From Sambucus nigra (Eukaryota; Streptophyta; Magnoliopsida; Dipsacales; Adoxaceae), in NCBI GenBank assembly GCA_949130495.1, contig OX422209.1:701087257-701151256 (forward strand): 64,000 bases of DNA, read 5' to 3'. The position numbers and the translations under genes were made by a program. Shown here piece after piece: positions 25,701 through 37,439 of the stretch (position 1 is the first letter of the stretch; the number at the start of each line of letters is the position of its first letter). A model generated the notes under the pieces. The model was not told the origin of the DNA and did no database searches. It worked only from the letters and a program-made list of their open reading frames with translations.

Positions 25701-27392
25701 ATACAAATGAGCGGTCGAGCCTCCCTCTGGGCGAGGCATCGCCACTACAAACATCTCTTGCCCCGGAATGGCAAAAACAATGCTCCCACTGAAGCAATCA
25801 ATCATGGCTCTATAATCAGCGAGCCAATCCATACCGATTATCACATCGTGAACATGCATATCTAATACCAACATATCTGCAGGTAACACTAGACTACCAA
25901 TCTCTACCCCAACTCTTTGGCATATAAAGAAAATAAGTGACCCACTCCCCAATGGTGAGTCTACACACGTCACCGTGCTCTCTGCTGTGGCTAACAGCCC
26001 TAAGGCTTTCGCAAAATGTGTAGCTATAAAGCAATGTGTTTCCCCCGTATCAAACAAAACTCGACCCATAGTACCATGGATAGGAAACATACCCTCAATA
26101 GCGGGTGGTGCCTGCAGAGCTGCTGCCTGGTGGACGTTATAGACACGTCCATACTGTAACTGTCCCTGCTGCACAGGAACTGCTAGAATGGCTGGAAGAG
26201 CTGGCACCTGGGCTGGAGCTGGGAGGGCTGGTGGAAAAAGTGACCTATGTGGCTCATGTCGAGCACCCTGCTGCTGCTGCGGGGCCCTGCCCCTATCAGG
26301 ACAGTCCTGGCGTTTATGGCCAGTCTTGCCACAAACAAAACACTTCCTCGGGAAGTTCCCCCCTCTCGGTCCCTGCTGCCCCCGGCCCTGGTGGCCGTTA
26401 CCATTCCTCCACTGGCCCTGCTGGCCCTGCTAAAACTGCTGTTGACCATTTTGACCCTGCTGGTGCTGATGGCCATTCGGACCCTGATGGCCCTTCCGGA
26501 AACCTCCCTGTCCGTGCCTGAAATTTCCTGACCTGAATCTCGTGTGATCCCCCTGCTGGGCACCCTGATCACCCTACCTCTGAACAGATTGTGCCCCACT
26601 GGCACCATTTCCTCCAGTCCTGCCCTGATGGCTAGACTCTCCCGATCGTTTTCCCTCAGCCATGTGAAAACGGTGATCCTGGCAATGGAGCAATGCAGTG
26701 TTAACCACATCAGAATAAGTGGCTAACTAGAGGTTCCCTAACAAGTGTTGACGGATCCTCCATGTCAACCCGTCCGTAAATTTCTGTATCTTCTTCTCCT
26801 CCGTCGGTATCTCATCCGGAACAATGTTCAGAAGATCAGTAAATTTGGCCTCATACTCGGCCACAGTCTTACCCTCCTACTTGAGGCTCATCAACTTCCT
26901 CCTCATCTCTGTGTGAACAGCCGACGGAAAGTACTTGCGGTCAAACCGCACCCAAAACTCCTGAATAGTGAGAGTATCCCTCTCCTCTACGGTGGTAATA
27001 GACTCCCACCACTACAGTGCAGACCCTACCAGCTTAAAGGTAGCTAGTATCTGCTTCTGAACATCTGTGCACTCATACATCCTCAAGTGCCGCTGTATAT
27101 CCTTCCTCCACTGACTCGAAACTACCACATCGGAGCTACCTGCGAACTCCGGAGGGTGGGCTTTCTGAAAAGCATCACGTACACGTTCCTAAGCAAACGG
27201 GAATGCATGAGCCTGAACTGGCGCGGCTATCGGCTCCTGAGGTGGTGACTGCTGAACTACAGCTAGTGCGGCATTTACCGCCTGAGCCACAATGGCTGCA
27301 ACCTCGGCGGCATTCATCGTGCCCTGAGCTGGTGCGGGCTATGGTTATGGCATCGCATCCCTGGGAACCCTTCGTACACGTCGTGGAGGTAT
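22764..27392 (-). pseudogene. Gypsy gag-pol, right copy, one frame with many stops and a lost start
   Basis: Collinear with the left copy and likewise in one frame. The start codon is changed from ATG to ATA (27390-27392), next to an intact TTCTTATTTCAG. A long open stretch at 23676-25373 spans RT, RNase H and the integrase zinc-binding part, because the stops that break the left copy near 16431 and 16236 are absent here. The stops near 25374 (in YRELN), 25446-25448, 23676-23678 and in gag are shared with the left copy. A private stop lies near 23544, in the YHPQTDG motif of integrase, and another in gag near 26727. Protease again reads DTGE. The chromodomain-like tail is intact (22764-22900). 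Confidence 0.92.
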
Positions 27393-27562
27393 CTGAAATA
27401 AGAATGAAGTTTATAAGTTCGCAGTTATAAACTTAAAATAGCTGAAGAACGTAGAATATACAAAAGGATACAACAGTCCTAAAGTATAGGGCTCTACATC
27501 AAAGGAAGCTCAGCGGAAAACATAATAAGCCGTTCAGATCCTAAAGAACACTAGAACCTGAT

Positions 27563-27574
27563 GCTCTGATACCA
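27563..27574 (-). other. Primer-binding site (initiator Met tRNA), right copy
   Basis: Minus-strand TGGTATCAGAGC, two bases from LTR 3, identical in position to the left copy. Confidence 0.9.
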
Positions 27575-27576
27575 CT

Positions 27577-30563
27577 TGTGACACCCCGACTAATTAAATA
27601 CCGGGTAGCTACTCCTTTATTAAATTAATTCAAAATGCCAAGTTGGTTCAGTTAATAGCATCACTGTCGAAAACATTTTTATAATTACTAACCACCTAGT
27701 ATTTAAAAAGTAAGTGCCAAATTTTAAGTTAAGTCTGATTAACATGCAATAAAAGAATAATGGAAGAGCAAAAAAATCCATCCACCATAACGAAGTAATG
27801 AAATAACCAACAATAATAATAAGAACTCCGGAGGAAAACTCCTCACAACAATCCCAACAAATGGAAATAATACTACAAGTCTGAATCCTGAATAATTACA
27901 TGCCAAAAGTCTGAATAACTGAAATAGATGAAACGTCTCTAAAAGAAATGGGCGACATGCCCTACAACTGATAACTGATGAATATAGAGTCAAGATCGAT
28001 GAAGCGTCTACAAGCAAAGTCCTGTAACTTCCACAAACAGCTACAGCTCGTCACCTGAATGAGAATCCTATGCATGGTGTCCTTGTGGCTGGGCACCTAA
28101 AATGGTTTTTACAAAAATAGATTTGAAAGCAAATGGGTCAGAGCCCGAAAGTGGAAAACATTTTGAAAACAGCAAGTGTTTTAATAACATTAAAACATTA
28201 AATGCAAAATACATGTTAGGACGTGCACTCACATGAAATTCTCACCTCTCGACTACATGTGCACTCCTAACGTACATTACCCATCTAAATGACACATATA
28301 TCTAACCAAAACGTAATAAGTTCTACCTCTTACTACTCGATTCCCATATTACATTCTAACGTTACCAAATAAATAGAGGGCTTTACTTAAACTCAGATTC
28401 TCAATATGTAATACATTTCACTATTGGTTAACCCGTTATGTTTTCTCAAAACAATACCATAATTTTATTCACAATATTAACATGAAAGTTCCCATTAATT
28501 AAGTGTATATTATCCACATCATAAATATACCATACAAGCACCCCGAGACTAAGCTGAGGTGCACACATACTCTGCTATCCATCCCGGTACATCACGTACA
28601 TAAGGATCACATATTCCGAATCTCTCAGGAATAGTCCACAGATAACAACATCACAAATAATGGAGGCGAACACAGTCACATCACATGGGTCACGCACATA
28701 CCTGCGCTCCCACGATCAGCAGACTTATTAACATCCCAATAAGTCCTTCTCTGACCTATGTTCATCGAGGTAACCAGTCTAAATCCGGGAAACACAAGGA
28801 TTAGAGGGCCCTAAGCGAACGCCAACCTCCCGTGATAGCAAGTATGGTAGGTATGTCATACACATAAAATCAATACATATACTAAGTATGCACACGTCTT
28901 AGTAATCACCATAATATATTGGTACATATCTCTTCTCGTACTGATATATAATACTACACCATTTATATGTTCCCGGTTATTATAATTAATTTGGCCGTCA
29001 ATAGCTACCATCGTAATAGACATTCATGTCCTACTTCATATTTTCCCTTAGGTTCAAACTACACTTCTAGGTTTGACTCCCCATTATATCCCAAACATCC
29101 CAAATATATCATTTACTCATCAAGGAAAGGCTATCTCTACCTATACACAAGGTTACGGGGCACTTGGGATCAAAACAGGCTAAAAAGCCTAAACTGTCAA
29201 CTCGTTCGAAGTCTCGTTCGAACGAGGCTGTTCGAACGAGACTTCGTTCGAACGAACTGAGTCTTCTAACGAGATCTCGTTCGAACGAAGTGGGCTTTCT
29301 AACGAGATCTCGTTCGAACGATCTCATCGAACGAACTTCACCCCCGTTAGAAGTCAATGGTCAACTCGTTAGAAGCTCGTTCTAACGAGGTCGTTCGAAC
29401 GACCTGGGCAGGTTTTCTAACGAGCGACCAGATTCGAGCCCAGATTTATGATTTTTGTTTTTCCAACTTCTCTACTCCCCAAATCTCATCCAAACCTCAA
29501 TTTATCAATTGTTTAAGGTCTCTAATCATCCCTAAACATACTTAGTTCACATATTGACATGTTTGGGGGTATTAATTCATCCTAACATCATTCAAATATC
29601 AAATCTCTACATATTTTTCCCCAATTTTAAAACTATGAACCCTAGAATTTATGAATCATCAAAGAACTGAATTAAATCCGTTTTTGGTTTCCTACTAATT
29701 GTAATATCATCAGAATAATCATTACACACCAATCTACATGTGATTTTCTCATCAAAATGTACTTTCTATATCCAATTTACATGGGTTTTTCATTAACTCC
29801 CAAGAACAAATCAGATTTTATCAAATCCTACACATGGAAGAAACATTCTCTATAAAAACGAAATTAAATCACTTGCCTTAATGGTAACTCTGGATTTGAT
29901 GACGAATTTGATGAATGGATCTCTCTCCTCTGCAGATTTCTCCTCTCCTCTCTTTCTACAAGTTTTCTTCTCCAAAGTTAATGGTGGCTAGGGTTTGTGC
30001 TTTAGAAATTCTTAGGAACAACTTTCAATAACCTCTGTAGCCTATTTGGGTATTAGTGGGCTTAGTGGGTTAATGCCTAATCAGATATTACTTCCCAATT
30101 TTCGTAGCTTTTAATTCCTCAAAATTCAAAATTACCAAACTACCCTTATACGTTGCCGGTATGGCCTAAAAATACCCCGGGACCCAAACCAAACCCCCGG
30201 CTAGTGTTTTCTGACTATTTCGACCCTTCCGGATGCGTTGGCGCACTCAAAATGACCACACGGTTAATAGAACTAAAATTCACTTTTTAATTATCATAAT
30301 TATATACCATGACGCGACTGTCACACGCGTCTTCAACAAAATTTCCAAATTGCCGTATTTCAATCTCACGACAAATTTCATAATTCAAAATTCATATATA
30401 ATCATATATGCACATATAATCAAATACCAACTCGCATCTCGCTAGTATTTTAACCCGGATTAATTTCTAATTAATACGCATTTAATTAAATTAATCCCAT
30501 TTAATACGCATTTAATTAAATTAATCCCATAAAATAAATATCACAAAAATACGGGGTATTACA
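27577..30563 (-). repeat. Gypsy array LTR 3 (outer 5' LTR), 2987 bp
   Basis: Begins TGTGACACCCCGAC and ends GGGGTATTACA before TATGA. It has a private tandem duplication of about 25 bp at 30471-30525, around TTTAATACGCATTTAATT, which accounts for most of its extra length. The palindrome cluster is at 29198-29424. Confidence 0.92.
29198..29424. repeat. GTTCGAAC palindrome cluster in LTR 3
   Basis: Same organisation as in LTR 2, including the CTCGTTCGAACGAG units and the ATCTCATCGAACGAAC segment. Confidence 0.85.
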
Positions 30564-30568
30564 TATGA

Positions 30569-31077
<509 letters not shown>

Positions 31078-33672
31078 CTCCTATGGTATTCTCGCATAAA
31101 AATAATCCGGACCCAAAGTGTACCTCCTTATTTGACGTTAAATTTTGGCACCCACTAACTTTTCTCTCTCCTCTCCCCTTTCACCCTTCTTTCTTTTCTC
31201 TCTCCTCTCTCCTATAATCTCACTTCTCACGTCTCTTTGTTGCCTTCTATTATTATGTCAAAGTCTTCTACTTTTGTAGTTAAAAATCAGGTAAAGTTTG
31301 GTTGAAAAATTATCACATGAAGTTAACACACATATTAGATACACTTACTAAAAAACAAGGAAAAAATGTTAAAATTTATTAAAAAAATATTAAATAATTT
31401 TTAAAACGGTTAAAAAATTTGTTGAAACCTTTTTTCAAGAAAACATTTTTTTATTTTTTAAAAGTAATTTCTTCTAAAAACAGTTTTTTATTTAAAAAAA
31501 AAAAAAAAAATTTTAAATTAGTAGCATGGATTTTTTAAACAGTTTTTTTGAACTAGCACATATTTTTTGATTAAAAAAAATCAGTCTAATAATATAGAAT
31601 TTTTTGTAAGAAAAATATTTTTTAATATAAAAGTATTTTGGTGGCATTGACTCACATTCATTAAATGATATGGGTCCGCGCCAGCGGCACTAATCAATCG
31701 CAATAATATAGGTTCGTGCCAGATTTTATGAAATACTTACAAATTTTAAAAAAATTGTTTTTCACTTTTTTTAATAAAAAACTATTTTTAGAAGAAATTA
31801 CTTTTAAAAAAGAAAAAATTGTTTTTCATGAAAAAATGGTTTCAACAGTATTTAACTTTTATGAAAATTATTCAACAATTTTCGAACAAGTTTCAACATT
31901 TTTTCCTTGTTTTTTAGTAACTGTATTTAATATGTGTGTTAAATTCGTGTGATAATTTTTCTACCAAACAATACCTAATTTTTAACTACAAAAGTAAAAG
32001 ACTTTGATGATAGGAGAGAGGAGAGAGAAAAGAAAGAATGGTGAAAGGAGAGAGGAGAGAGAAAAGGTTACTCACTGTCAAAATTTGGTGTCAAATAAGG
32101 AGGTACACTTCGGCTCCGGATTATTTTTGTGCGGGAAGACTAGGGGTGGCAACGGGTCGTGTCGAGCTGGGCGATAAACGAATCGTGTGGTAAATGGCTC
32201 CACCCATACACGATTCGTTTACTAAACGGGTGAGAAAATTGAATTCGTACACGATTCGTTTGATTAGCGGGTGACGCGACACGACCCGTTTAACTAAACG
32301 AATCGTGTTAACCCGTGTGACCCGACACGACTCACTTTCACTCGTTAACCCATTTAATTCATTTCACTCGTTTTACTCGTCAACCCGTTTCATTCGTTTC
32401 ACTCGTTAAACCCTTTCAGAAATTTGTTGTTCAAGTTTAAGTGTTATTTTATTCTAAAATGATGAAAATTAATTTAATGATTTCATAATAAAATAAATAA
32501 CAATAAATAAGTAGCAACCCCAAATTGTTCAAAATCATCACATCAAAACACAACTATTACAACCCCAAATTATTCAAAATCCAGCAATAACATTTGGAAT
32601 CCTACTCTCCAACAACATCATATATCCTTTTGCACAATAAATTTGCAGACGGGAGACTTTTGTCCTAAACATTGGCGTGTCTAATCCTCAAATCTTTTGT
32701 TCCACATTCCCACATTGTCCAAAGGCATGTAACCCGCAGTCCATGAGCTCGAATACACCTACAGTTACACAACACATTTATCATTATCCAATATATTCAA
32801 TCTCAATTGGAGAAGAATTACTACACATTAATTTGCAAATTGTTTTTCTTTGTTCATTCCACAATAATCATAATGTCAAATTTATATATATTTCTAATCC
32901 AAAATTTAAAAATCTATTTAACAAGATGTAATATGTAAATAAAATGTAAATAAAATCATTTTTAAATTAAAAATAATTAAAAAAAACCTTCTGCATCTAA
33001 AAACGAAAGGATTACAGATTAAAAAACGAAATCGAAAAAATGAAATCGAAAAATGGAATGGATTTGGAAAACGAAATCCATTTCAAAAAACTTGTAAAAC
33101 TCCTCAATTTTCTTTAAAACGAAATGGATTTCATCATCAACATTTATGAACTCGATATAAAAAAGGAAATCGAAAAATGAAAGGGAACTAAAGGTTCACC
33201 TGTAATAAAACTAAAGAAGTTATCCTCCACTGTTGGTGTTCAAGTATGAAGCAAGTCGGCGGTCAGCGGTGTTGAGTTGATGGTCGGCGGCTGTGGATGA
33301 AAATGGTTTGTTGTGGATGAAAAATGGTAGCCGCACGGTGTGTGTGAGAAATGAAATGTTAGAATTGAACTAGGGCTTTTTAGTTGGGTTTCTTTCTTAA
33401 GATAAAAATACAAAAATAATCCTCCTTTTAAAGGTTAGGCGGGTTTAGTGGGTTTATACGGGTCACACGACCCGTTATTAATTCATTTCATAAATGGGTC
33501 TCACGAATATACACGAACTCGATTCGTTTTCTTAACGGATATGGCGGTTCCACCCGTTTATGACCCGAACCCGTTAAGGCTATACCCAAACCCGCTTAAA
33601 GCGTGTCGATTTCGTGTCGGGTTAACGGGTCGTGTCGCAAATTCCCACCCCTAGGGAAGACCGCAGGAGATC
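31078..33672. mobile_element. Long-inverted-repeat (foldback) element, interrupted by an hAT
   Basis: CTCCTATGG..., AATAATCCGGACC and AGTGTACCTCCTTATTTGAC on the left return inverted on the right as GTCAAATAAGGAGGTACACT, GGATTATTTTTGTGC and, after the hAT insertion, CGCAGGAG. The arms are roughly 450-500 bp each with a short centre near 31640-31700 containing CGCGCCAGCGGCAC. Without the 1.5 kb insertion the element is about 1.07 kb. No transposase is visible. It sits between (TA)n/(CA)n tracts, so its target duplication cannot be read. Confidence 0.75.
32141..33653. mobile_element. Non-autonomous hAT transposon (1513 bp) with 8 bp target duplication
   Basis: Terminal inverted repeats TAGGGGTGG at 32141 and CCACCCCTA at 33653, flanked on both sides by the 8 bp GGGAAGAC (32133-32140 and 33654-33661). 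Eight-base duplications and (C/T)AGGGGTGGCAA ends are diagnostic of hAT elements. Subterminal regions are rich in CGGGTCGTGTCG, ACGAATCGTGT and related words in both orientations, likely transposase-binding sites. The AT-rich interior shows no hAT dimerisation domain or other coding capacity. It landed inside the right arm of the foldback element. Confidence 0.92.
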
Positions 33673-34275
33673 AATTATATATATATATACACACACACAC
33701 ACACATTCCTAAAACAAACAGAAAGAGAAGTTACACCCAAATACATAGGACTTCATTTTTTTTGTATATGTGGATACGAACCTACTGCCTACCTCAATTA
33801 TCAAATATTATTTAGCTACAAAGGCTTAGATTTAATTATTGTGAATTAGCTATAAGTTTCAAAAGTGTAAAAATAAAGACCCATAACCTCTTAAATATTT
33901 GATCAAGCATCATGCCAACAAAAATTATACACATTTAAGGGGATAGAGAGATTTAAATAAATTAAACAATGAACGTTAGGCCCATAATTTTTTTAATATA
34001 ACATATTCCATAATATAAATAAGAAAATTGATTTCGAATCCACAAAACCACGTGGTACAAACTATCCTCGAAAACAAAGGCTATTAACTGACTAATATAA
34101 TAAACACATCAAATCTATATAACTATATAAAAATTATAGATCAAAATCACGTGAGGTTGACATGTGGCAAGTAATAAATGATGACTATTATAGGCGGGCT
34201 ATTATAACTTCCGCCTAATACTCAAACGTTTCCAAAGTTTCCGAAAAAAATGAGAAATTCAAGAGATGCATCCCC
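33673..34275. other. Spacer before the plus-strand Gypsy element
   Basis: A short (TA)n(CA)n tract at about 33677-33705, then AT-rich sequence with no recognisable gene. The TCCCC at 34271-34275 is the left target duplication of the next element. Confidence 0.6.
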
Positions 34276-34817
34276 TGTAATACCCCGTACTTTTGACTAT
34301 ATTTATTTTGAGGATTAATTAATTAAATGCGTATTAATTGGAAATTAATCCGGGTTATAAATACTAATGAGATGCGAATTGGTATTTGATTATGTGCATA
34401 TATGATTATATATGTATTTGGTACTATGAAAATTTGTCGTGAGATTTATATACGGCATTTTAGAAATTTTGTTGAGACGCGTGGGACCGCCGCGTCACGG
34501 TATAATATTTTGTTAATAAAAGTGAATTTAAAATCTATAATCCGTATGGTCGTTTTGAGTGCGCCAACGCGTCCGGAAGGGTCGAGATAGTCAGAAAACA
34601 CTAGCCGGGGGTATAGTTTGGGTCCCGGAGTATTTTTAGGCCATACCGGTAACTTAAAAGGTATTTTGGTAATTTTACATTTTTAGGAATTAAAAGTGAC
34701 GAAAATTAGAGATGTAAATCTGATGTGGATTAAACCCATTAAGCCCATTAACCAACCCATATTAACCTAGAAGGCTACGTAGGTTGTCATTGAGGTTTTC
34801 TAAGTTTCCCCAAATCA

Positions 34818-34826
34818 AAACCCTAG
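34818..34826 (+). promoter_or_regulatory. Telo-box in the LTR leader
   Basis: AAACCCTAG, with AAGCCCATTAA upstream near 34740-34755. Both are typical of plant housekeeping promoters and leaders. The same arrangement (CTAGGGTTTGTGC on the opposite strand) lies in LTRs 1-3 near 14357, 22178 and 29990. Promoter function is inferred. Confidence 0.4.
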
Positions 34827-35372
34827 CCACCTTAAACCACCATTGGAGAAGAGCTTGGAGAGAGAGGAATTTCTGCAGAAAACTTCATCTAATCTACACC
34901 AAACTCAGAGACAACCAAGGCAAGTGACTTTATTCCATTTAATTTCTGAGAATGTCTTTTCCATGTTAGAAAATTCGGATTTATGGTTTGTTCTTGATAA
35001 AATATGAAAACCCATGTAGTCTAGATCATAAAACTTGAGGAATTTGAGAAGGATTGCATGTAGAATAGTTTGGAGACAATTAATATGATGTTAATACATG
35101 TTTGGGTGAAAGAAAAACGAATTAAATTCTGGGATTTGATGATGATATGTAGTTAGGGTTCATGTTCTTGAGATATTTGGAAAAAGTGTAGAAAGCTGTA
35201 AATTTAATTGATGTTAGGATGGATTGATCCTTTAAAAACATGTTAGGATGTGACTATATATGTTTAGTATTGATGATGGACCTTTAAACGATTGATTGGG
35301 ACTTAGTTTAGAATATTTGAGGTGTTAAAATGGATGAAAAACGATTTGGGGAAAATTCTGGGCCGAAGCTGG

Positions 35373-35625
35373 AAGCTCGTTAGAAGCAGCCCAAGGTCGT
35401 TCGAACGAACTTGTTCGAACGAGCTTCTAACGAGTTGACCAGTCGTTACTAACGAGTAGTGATTTCGTTCGATATCTCGTTCGAACGAGATATCGTTAGA
35501 AGGGACAGTTCGTTCGAACGAACTGGATCTCGTTCGAACAGCCTCGTTCGAACGAGACTTCTAACGACCTGGCAGTCCAAACTCGTTCGAACAGTCTCGT
35601 TCGAACGAGACTTATAACGAGTTGA
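35373..35625. repeat. GTTCGAAC palindrome cluster in the plus-strand 5' LTR
   Basis: Eight GTTCGAAC cores in about 250 bp, most expanded to TCGTTCGAACGA, alternating with CTTCTAACGA and CGTTAGAAG words. Confidence 0.88.
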
Positions 35626-37258
35626 CTGTTTGGTCCTTTTTGGACTGTTTTGATTTTTGGAGTCCCGTAAAACTTGTTCGAGGATATAGATGACCTTCCT
35701 TTATTGATGTGAGGTTAGATTTGGGACTTTTGGATTATTGAGAGGAGTAAATTATATACGAGAGTTATATTCAATGAACCATTTGGGTTGAGACGTGAGT
35801 GTCTACTACGATGTGAGGATGAATTATAGCGCGTATAATTACAAACCGGAATAGTACGAATTGTGATAATTATAGTTAGTACGAGAATGCGATACGTACT
35901 ACGATTAAAATACGGTATTACTAAGATGTGTGTTTACTTAGTATTAGTATATGGATTGTGTGTATGACATACCTACCATACTTGCTATCACGGGAGGTTG
36001 CGTTCGCTTAGGACCCTCTAATCCTTGTGTGCCTACGGGGGGGATATAGACTGGTACCTCGATGAACATAGGTCATAGAAAGACTTATTGTGATATTAAT
36101 AAGTCCGCTGATCATGGGAGCGTAGGTATGTGTGTGACCCATGTGATGGTGACTGTGTTCGCCTCCATTATTTGTGATGTTGTTATCGGTAAACTATTCC
36201 TGAGAGATTCGGAATATGTAATCCTTATGTACGTGATGTACCGGGATGGATAGCAGAGTATGTGTGCACTACAGCTTAGATTGCGGGGTGCTTGTATTGT
36301 ATATTTTTTATATGAATAATATCCATTATATTAATGGGAATTCTCATGTTAATGTTGTAAAAATATTACGGTGTTGTTTCGAGATATATAATGAGTTAAC
36401 TGATAGTTATATCAATGGTATATTTAGTAACTGAGTTTACGTTAAACCTCTATTTAATTACGAGCATTATATGTTAATAGAACCGGGTAAAAAGGGTAGG
36501 AACTATTACAGTCTAGCTAGTTATGATGTCACTTAGCTAGTGGTTATATTATTGTAGATGGGTACTTACGTTAGGAGTGCACGGTTAGACGAGAGGTGAG
36601 AATATCATGCGAGTGTACGTCCTAACATGTACTTTGCATTTAATGTTTTAAATGTTTTTAAAGCACTTGCAAGTTTTTAAAATATAACTCCACATTCGGG
36701 CTCTGACCCGTTTGCTTTTCAAATCTCTTTTTCTTTGTAAAACCATTTTAGGTGCCCAACCACAAGGACACCAAGCATAGGATACTCATTCAGGTGACGA
36801 GCTGTAGCTGCTTGTGGAAGCTACAGGGATTTGCATGTAGACGCTTCTATCTTTTGGATTCCAGAGTCACCATCTATCAGTTATAGGGCATGTTGCCCAT
36901 TTCTTTAGAGACATCTTTTATATATTTCAGTTTTCAGACTTTAGCATGTATTGTTTTAGTTTATTTATTTCAGTTATGGGTTTATTGTGAGGAGTTTTCC
37001 TCCAGACTTTAATTACTGTTATGTGATGATTGTTCAGTTTACTTCAGTATGGTGAATGATGTTATTTATTTCTTCATTTTACTTGCATGTTAATCAGACT
37101 TAAATAAAAAATTTGGCAACTTGCTTTTTAAATACTAGGTGGTTAGTAATAATAAAATGTTTTCGACAGTGATGCTATTAACTGAGCCAACTTGGCATTT
37201 TGAATTAATTTTATAAAGGAGTAGCTACCCGGTATTTAATTAGTCGGGGTGTCACAGG

Positions 37259-37270
37259 TGGTATCAGAGC
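37259..37270 (+). other. Primer-binding site (initiator Met tRNA)
   Basis: TGGTATCAGAGC two bases after the 5' LTR, complementary to tRNA-iMet and identical to the site in the minus-strand array. Confidence 0.93.
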
Positions 37271-37439
37271 ATCAGGTTCTAGTGTCCTTTAGGATCTGTA
37301 CGGCTATTATGTTTCCGCTACGTTTTCTTTGATATAGAGCACTATATTTTAGGACTGTTGTACTCTTTTTGTGTATGCTTCGTTCTTCAGCTATATTAAG
37401 TTGATAACCGTGAACTTATAAACTTTGTTCTTATTTCAG

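Larger units (their letters stand above)
11974..30563 (-). mobile_element. Ty3/Gypsy chromovirus tandem array: three LTRs, two internal regions
   Basis: The layout is LTR, internal, LTR, internal, LTR, all on the minus strand. Each LTR starts TGTGACA and ends GGGGTATTACA as written on the plus strand. A single TATGA target duplication flanks the whole array (11969-11973 and 30564-30568). There is no duplication around the middle LTR, so the array arose by recombination between LTRs, not by two separate insertions. The uninterrupted target can be read at 62680-62700 in the second hAT-like copy. Both internal regions share many in-frame stops. The family has Tekay/Del-like features, including long LTRs, an initiator-Met primer site and a C-terminal chromodomain-like tail. 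Confidence 0.93.
34276..37256 (+). repeat. Gypsy 5' LTR (2981 bp)
   Basis: From TGTAATACC to GTGTCACA. It holds a telo-box AAACCCTAG at 34818-34826 in a purine-rich gene-like leader, a potential GC splice donor at 34919/34920 and the palindrome cluster at 35373-35625. Confidence 0.95.
34920..37439 (+). other. Possible GC-AG intron joining LTR leader to gag
   Basis: The sequence AAG|GCAAGTGA at 34917-34925 is a near-consensus GC-type donor. TTCTTATTTCAG at 37428-37439 is a strong acceptor ending exactly at the gag ATG (37440). Removing 2520 nt would place gag directly behind the short LTR leader. The donor is conserved in the right LTR (42761) and in array LTRs 2 and 3; LTR 1 has AAGGAAAGTGA. 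The acceptor is conserved in all three internal regions. No transcript evidence is available from sequence alone. Confidence 0.35.
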
